Assembly (NCBI GenBank): GCA_964035015.1 | Contig: CAXIUP010000126.1 | Location: 150,001 to 214,000 of the forward strand | Source: Corallium rubrum | Lineage: Eukaryota; Cnidaria; Anthozoa; Scleralcyonacea; Coralliidae | Length of the DNA stretch: 64,000 nt | Direction of reading: 5' to 3' | Shown here: positions 59,395-64,000 of the stretch, piece by piece | Position numbering within the stretch: position 1 is the first letter of the stretch | Layout: each line of letters opens with the position of its first letter | Program-made: the position numbers and the translations under genes | The notes under the pieces: model-generated | The model's database searches: none | Told to the model about the DNA's origin: nothing | Seen by the model: the letters and a program-made list of their open reading frames with translations, nothing else

Positions 59395-60915
59395 TTATAT
59401 TGACCAGTTCTCTGGCTGAAGATGGTCTGGAATGACTGTTGGTGATGAGTGTATACCTACTGAGGCTAGCTGTTTGAACTTGGAAACCTGTAACCGAGAC
59501 AAAGAATCCGCTAAAACATTTTGAACACCAGGTACGTGCCGTGCATGAAATAAAATATTATGCTTCAAACAGGCTAGCACCAGCTTGCGCACAAAGATCA
59601 TAACGGTCGGATCCCGAGATGTAGCTTTATTAATAATATCAACCAATGCCGCATTATCAGTAAAGAAAGTAATACGCTGATTTCTCATCGCCTTGCCCCA
59701 AATAAGTACACTAATGACAATGGGATAAAATTCTAAGATAGTGATATTAAATGTTTTCGATTTATCTGGCCAAGCACCGAAAAACCAACTATAACCAAAA
59801 ACAGCGCCGTAGCCAAGGCTACCGGCGGCATCTGTGTAGAGATTTAAAGTAGAGGAATCGAGCCACAAATCACTAAGAAAAAACGCGCGACCATTGAAAC
59901 CCTCTAAAAACGTTAACCAAATATCAAGGTCAGCCTTGACAGATTTTGTAAGGCGAATAAAATGATGGGCTGACTTGATACCTTTAGTGGGATCGATAAG
60001 ACGCCGTAGAAAAGCGCGGCCAGGGACAACAACTGAGCATGCAAAATTAAGAAGACCAGTTAAGGACTGTATTTCACGTAACGTAACCTTTTTGCGGCGC
60101 AAGAATGACGAAATCAATAGTTTACTTTTAGTTGTCTTGTCCTCAGGCAATCGCGCCTCCATATGTAAAGTGTCTAACTCAATCCCAGCGAACGAAAGAA
60201 TTTGTTGTGGTCCGACGGTTTTTTCCGGAGCAAGAGGCACACCCAAATATTCGCAAAGAGATAAGAAAGCAGCAAGGTTAATGCGACATTGGTGATAAGA
60301 AGTAGCTGTAATAAGATAATCATCAAGTATGTGGATAAGATGCGAAATATTAAGATGTTTCTTAGCAACCCATTCAAGTGCAGTGCTAAATATCTCAAAC
60401 GTGCGACACGACGACGCACAGCCCATAGGCATACACCGGTCAAAATAGTATTTCCCTTGCCAGGAAATTCCTAAGAGATCGTAATCGGCAGGCCGTATAG
60501 GGATGATGCGAAAAGCACTTTTAATGTCAGTTTTTGCTAAATAATTCCCTCGTCCTGTTCGCTTGATTAATGCAATGGCGTCGTCTACATGATCATAGGT
60601 TACAGTAGTGTGTTCCTGGGCAATACCGTCGTTAATTGAATCACCATTTGGATAGGACAAGTGATGAATCAAGCGGTATTCTCCCGGAGCCTTCTTAGGA
60701 ACAACACCCAAAGGAGACACATGAAAATTAGCGAGCGGAGGTTGGTCGAAAGGTCCGGCCAGCCGATAGGCAGCTAATTCTTTTGAAATTTTGGCACTAA
60801 CAATGTCTGGGTTGTGTTGAGCGGACAGTAGATTATTTGCATAAAAGGAGGTACGCGAACCTTGAAAATGAAGAGGAAAACCAAACATAAAACCATCGTA
60901 TAAGTATGAGGTCAA
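59395..60915 (-). CDS. reverse transcriptase-RNase H of the DIRS-type element
   Basis: The 506-residue frame has RT motifs LAKTDIKSAFRII (motif A), YFDRCMPMGCASS (motif B) and HILDDYL (catalytic DD). The RNase H part follows: LYTDAAGSLGYGAVF, ILEFYPIVISV and FFTDNAALVDIIN, with a closing HVPGVQNVLADSLSR. All catalytic residues appear intact. Confidence 0.88.
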   Translation of the reverse strand: MTSYLYDGFMFGFPLHFQGSRTSFYANNLLSAQHNPDIVSAKISKELAAYRLAGPFDQPPLANFHVSPLGVVPKKAPGEYRLIHHLSYPNGDSINDGIAQEHTTVTYDHVDDAIALIKRTGRGNYLAKTDIKSAFRIIPIRPADYDLLGISWQGKYYFDRCMPMGCASSCRTFEIFSTALEWVAKKHLNISHLIHILDDYLITATSYHQCRINLAAFLSLCEYLGVPLAPEKTVGPQQILSFAGIELDTLHMEARLPEDKTTKSKLLISSFLRRKKVTLREIQSLTGLLNFACSVVVPGRAFLRRLIDPTKGIKSAHHFIRLTKSVKADLDIWLTFLEGFNGRAFFLSDLWLDSSTLNLYTDAAGSLGYGAVFGYSWFFGAWPDKSKTFNITILEFYPIVISVLIWGKAMRNQRITFFTDNAALVDIINKATSRDPTVMIFVRKLVLACLKHNILFHARHVPGVQNVLADSLSRLQVSKFKQLASVGIHSSPTVIPDHLQPENWSI

Positions 60916-60949
60916 TCCCGCATCGTATCCACATAGGAGAGGAATGAAC

Positions 60950-62089
60950 CTATTGATTCGAACTGGCGTTGGAAGGTCGAGACTTGGCGGCGGCGGAGGA
61001 CGAGTTACTTGTGAATCGAGAGGGATGAAAATTGCATTTGGACGCTAAGTGTACTGCCCCACATTTAGGGCATTGATGTTTGAAATTGCAGCCATGACAA
61101 TCGACCCCGCGGTGAAATTTGCGACAAAAACCTTTGGGCACAAATTGGCCAGACGGAGAAAACGGCGTGCTGGTGCGCATTCCTTGTGGTTTGAAATGGC
61201 GCGAATTATGGAACTGTTGTGCCCGTATCCAAAGTTCCCAATGGGTAGTCCCCCACGGCATTTCGGCATGGTTATTTTGGCGCAAGGATCGAAACTGTGT
61301 GTCATAAAATCGCCAATCCCCACCGCGCGCAGCCAAGTCACGAACTACCTCGCCATACTTCATTAAAGCCGGAGCTTCCATCGGAAATTTACTGGTGTAA
61401 ACACCGACAAAAATTTGAAAGGCAGAGGTCCATGACTCGATGGTAGAAATGTACCTGGCTTTTTTAACAGGTTCTAAAGCTAAAGTAGGAACGGTAGAGC
61501 CTTGTTGAGCACTAAGAGACAGGTGATACTTGGTATCCGCTGTCCCGGAGCTGAGTAACAAACCAAAATAAAAAAATTCATTGGCCCAAATTTTGGCCTT
61601 CAATTTTGCGCTCACTTGAGCTTCTATCGGAATGCTGACTGAATTAAAATTTTTCATACCGGATACAGATGTTGATGCAACCTGGACGAAATTCTCGCCA
61701 GAGATATGTTGCAGAGCAGTTGCCACAGGCCCTTGCACAGTGGCATCTGCTCTTGCAGTCATACCCGAGGAAACCAAAGGAATTTCCTGAGCGTCCGTGG
61801 TCAAGGTGGACGAAGACGTAACGGGTATCATTGGAGTAGGTAATTGTAACGTGGCAAGGACTGCTTGCGAGACAGCCGATACAATACGCTGGGTATTGGC
61901 GTCAGGTAAGACGTTGGAGCAGGCCACCACTCTGTCGACGGTCGAAACTGTACGGTCATCCGCGAGCAGGGAAATTTCTGGAGTTTCATCTGGCGTTGCT
62001 GTTACAGCTTCTCGGCGGCGAGATGTTGGTCGTGCACTACTTCGAGATACACTACGTTGAGAACGGTTATTACGACGCGTGGCAGGCAT
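60950..62089 (-). CDS. gag-like protein with Cys/His knuckle
   Basis: ATG 62089 gives 379 residues: a basic Arg/Ser-rich start (MPATRRNNRSQRS), a Thr/Ser-rich middle, a helical central domain (WTSAFQIFVGVYTSKFP) and a C-terminal Cys/His cluster (CRKFHRGVDCHGCNFKHQC, then CGAVHLASKC). This is typical of the first ORF of DIRS-type elements. Confidence 0.7.
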   Translation of the reverse strand: MPATRRNNRSQRSVSRSSARPTSRRREAVTATPDETPEISLLADDRTVSTVDRVVACSNVLPDANTQRIVSAVSQAVLATLQLPTPMIPVTSSSTLTTDAQEIPLVSSGMTARADATVQGPVATALQHISGENFVQVASTSVSGMKNFNSVSIPIEAQVSAKLKAKIWANEFFYFGLLLSSGTADTKYHLSLSAQQGSTVPTLALEPVKKARYISTIESWTSAFQIFVGVYTSKFPMEAPALMKYGEVVRDLAARGGDWRFYDTQFRSLRQNNHAEMPWGTTHWELWIRAQQFHNSRHFKPQGMRTSTPFSPSGQFVPKGFCRKFHRGVDCHGCNFKHQCPKCGAVHLASKCNFHPSRFTSNSSSAAAKSRPSNASSNQ

Positions 62090-62259
62090 GGTTCTGAAAG
62101 AAAAACTAAACCAGAGCGCAGACGTGCAAAGCAAGGCTTTATAGAAGCCAATATGTACCATAAACGACAATTACATAGACGTTGTGACAGACATGTAACA
62201 TAAATTAAATGCAGCAGGGTAATCATGGTATACAACATGGTAGCCGCATAATGCTGCGA

Positions 62260-62700
62260 CGGCACATCGGGCAATCTGAAAACAACTGGATACTGCTCCA
62301 TCCCAACATATATTGATTTCAATGAACACATTGTGGGCCATCTGAAAACAGTGAGACTGCTCCAACCCAACAATGCGATAAAATATTCATGTTCAAGTAA
62401 AATTCGTGGGCCATCTGAAAACAGTGAAACTGCTCCAACCCAACAAAGAACGAAAATATTCATGTTAAAGTAAAATTCGTGGGCCATCTGAAAACAGTAA
62501 AACTGCTCTAACCCAAAATACAATAAATGAAACATTCATGTTCAATAAATAATTGTGGGCCATCGGAAAACGGGTGAACCGCTCCAACCCAACAATTATC
62601 AATATATTAAAAACGTACAGGACAGAACCTGTGCAAAAACATTGAAATCTCAACGTGGGCGATCTGAAAACAGCCAAGTTGCTCTAGCCCATATGATATA
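62260..62700. repeat. minisatellite, about 70-90 bp unit, six copies
   Basis: GTGGGCCATCTGAAAACAGT-x-AACTGCTCCAACCCAACAA with ATTCATGTTCAA-x-TAAAATTC spacers repeats from about 62263 to 62695. It lies in the 5' leader of the retroelement, between gag and the SGNH ORF, and may be its terminal or promoter repeat. Confidence 0.85.
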
Positions 62701-63044
62701 AGTGGTAGTCGTATTAAATAACAATTAAGCATGGACTGACACATGGTATCACGATTAAAGAATGTATGTCAAATTAAATTGGCAACATAAGAATGTAATC
62801 TGCCATATGCACGTCAGCACAAAAGTGGGTATTAGCGCGGCTGACGAAAATGCAGGAAATTACAGTCACGCGAGATATAATAAGTCAAAGTCCGCACACC
62901 ATGATATAAGATGGCGGGAAAATCTAGATCACGTATATTTGTAAATATAGAGAAAATTGCTCTTTAATTAAAGATATAGCTCTTACAATTCTTTGATAAA
63001 GGTAGACTGCAGTTATTTGTAAGATTGCCTGGTCAATAAGAATG
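62701..63044. other. gene-free spacer
   Basis: AT-rich, no ORF or repeat of note. Confidence 0.4.
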
Positions 63045-63644
63045 TCAAAAACTGCTTAAAACCGTTTTAGCCTTCAAGAAAGTACCGCGATAGCTGCGGT
63101 ACAAAGAATATTGCCCAGCTGCGTTCAAGTGAACGCCATCATCTGATAAAAGTACACGAGTAGCTGCGTTAAATTCACGATGCTCCCAAAGAACCACAGC
63201 AGGTTGGTCGGCGAAAACAACCGACAAATATTGTCGCAAAACGGCAGCCTTCGAATTAAATTCCTCGTCAGGCTTTCGTGATTTTGGAATATTTCGATCA
63301 ATGACTTGACAAACAACGACTGCGCGAATGCCATATTTGTGGCGAAGCAAACCTACCAAGTCATCAATTTGGGAACCGACCACCTCTGGTTTTAATGTAG
63401 CTAGGTCATTGGTACCTATTTCTACAACTACAATATCGGGAGCAAGTTTCGTGATCTCAGGGAGGTCAAATTTTATTAGTTTGCGGACCGTACGTCCCCC
63501 TACCCCGCAGAGAGAGACCGAAATTGAGGCACCTAGGCCAAAATTCTGTCTCGCTCTATCGTCAAAACCATTAATAAGGTCTTGCCTTAAACGTCGAACA
63601 AAAGAATGACCCATTATTAAAGCTTGTGGAACAGAAGTAGCCAT
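63045..63644 (-). CDS. SGNH/GDSL-type hydrolase of a DIRS/Ngaro-like element
   Basis: ATG 63644 gives 199 residues. The four SGNH blocks are present: LIMGHSFVRRL (Ser), GVGGRTV (Gly), EIGTNDLAT (Asn) and DDGVHLNAAG (Asp-x-x-His). Such hydrolases are known as accessory ORFs of Ngaro-type elements, normally 3' of the recombinase. Here it lies upstream of gag, so it probably belongs to a neighbouring copy to the right. Substrate unknown. Confidence 0.75.
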   Translation of the reverse strand: MATSVPQALIMGHSFVRRLRQDLINGFDDRARQNFGLGASISVSLCGVGGRTVRKLIKFDLPEITKLAPDIVVVEIGTNDLATLKPEVVGSQIDDLVGLLRHKYGIRAVVVCQVIDRNIPKSRKPDEEFNSKAAVLRQYLSVVFADQPAVVLWEHREFNAATRVLLSDDGVHLNAAGQYSLYRSYRGTFLKAKTVLSSF

Positions 63645-64000
63645 TAGAATAAAACAAAGTAACTGATTATACCTGATGAATGGCTGAAAAATTTGAGTAC
63701 CAACTTGAGATGTTGCAGCAGTCCTCGTGTAGTAAGGAATGAGAAGATAATGCATATCACAGCTATTATATACCACCTGCCTTCCCGTTTTCCCGCGCTT
63801 TGCACTCATGTGACTAAGCGTATAAATTAAATTATCCTGCGTAAATATTATATGCATATAATCTAAATAATTATTTTAAAGGCGGGAAGCAATAAAACCT
63901 TTATTGGTATGCCAATAATTCATATATATATATATATATATATAGTGTCTGCCTGTGTTTACATAGTGTTTCACCGGGATATCCAAATGCCATGTCGTGA
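63645..64000. other. right window edge with (TA)n
   Basis: Contains the 5' side of the SGNH frame and a (AT)n run at 63919-63944. Nothing else is supported. Confidence 0.5.

Larger units (their letters stand above)
58688..62089 (-). mobile_element. DIRS/Ngaro-type tyrosine-recombinase retroelement
   Basis: On the minus strand the order is gag-like, RT-RNase H, tyrosine recombinase, with gaps of about 35 and 17 bases, and no protease or DDE integrase. RT without LTR-type integrase plus a tyrosine recombinase defines the DIRS order. The recombinase is truncated. Split or inverted termini were not identified. Confidence 0.8.

Noticed and set aside
61049..61366. Plus-strand ORFs opposite the gag-like gene
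   Set aside because: Shadow frames of a well-supported gene with Cys/His motif on the minus strand.

Overview
The window is AT-rich eukaryotic DNA, most likely from an invertebrate animal. It has spliced genes with GT-AG exon borders, many transposable elements, tRNA-derived repeats, long simple-sequence arrays and a complete Maverick/Polinton (adintovirus-like) element. A cnidarian or similar marine invertebrate would fit, but no single-copy host gene is recognised, so the host is not fixed.

Region 1 (about 599-31614) is one integrated Polinton of about 31 kb, bounded by inverted terminal repeats of about 325 bp (599-923 and 31291-31614). The core virion and replication module is central: SET-domain protein, protein-primed family B DNA polymerase, FtsK/HerA-type packaging ATPase, several small basic Gly-Gly-rich core-type proteins, adenain-like protease, double-jelly-roll major capsid protein, penton-like minor capsid protein and retrovirus-type integrase. 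The arms carry accessory genes: a Fic-domain protein, two zinc-ribbon paralogues, two ~400-residue paralogues of unknown function, a pair of ~110-residue paralogues, a small secreted Cys-rich protein and many unknowns. Genes lie in compact clusters, often with ATGA or TGATG stop/start overlaps, and several clusters have TATA boxes 40-75 bases before the first ATG. Both terminal repeats carry an inward-facing CCAAT/TATA promoter. The polymerase and protease each contain a frameshift, and two other gene pairs are joined across canonical -1 slippery heptamers, so the copy may be decaying, or may contain homopolymer errors, or may use recoding.

Region 2 (31615-39000) holds a C2H2/SAP ORF next to the right Polinton end, a MITE, and minus-strand remnants of a mobile-type gene set: SAP, SWIM, YqaJ-nuclease with a PHD-like finger, and a broken RecQ-like helicase. 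Region 3 (39080-41365) is repeat-rich: successive 7-, 8- and 17-bp arrays, three palindromes, and a duplicated ~305-bp unit. Region 4 (41366-49510) is mostly gene-free, apart from a Rep-like HUH plus SF3-helicase gene (46152-47476) followed by a 15-bp inverted repeat, an array of the palindrome AACTATAGTT, and a 277-bp tandem duplication carrying tRNA-like sequences.

Region 5 (49780-56065) is a spliced minus-strand gene of about 11 exons with a transposase-like core and a C-terminal zinc finger. Next to it, on the plus strand, is an intronless second copy of its last two exons. Region 6 (56070-64000) holds a U6-like fragment, an (ATTGC)n array and a minus-strand DIRS/Ngaro-type retroelement (gag-like, RT-RNase H, truncated tyrosine recombinase), preceded by a minisatellite and an SGNH hydrolase ORF that probably belongs to a neighbouring copy.
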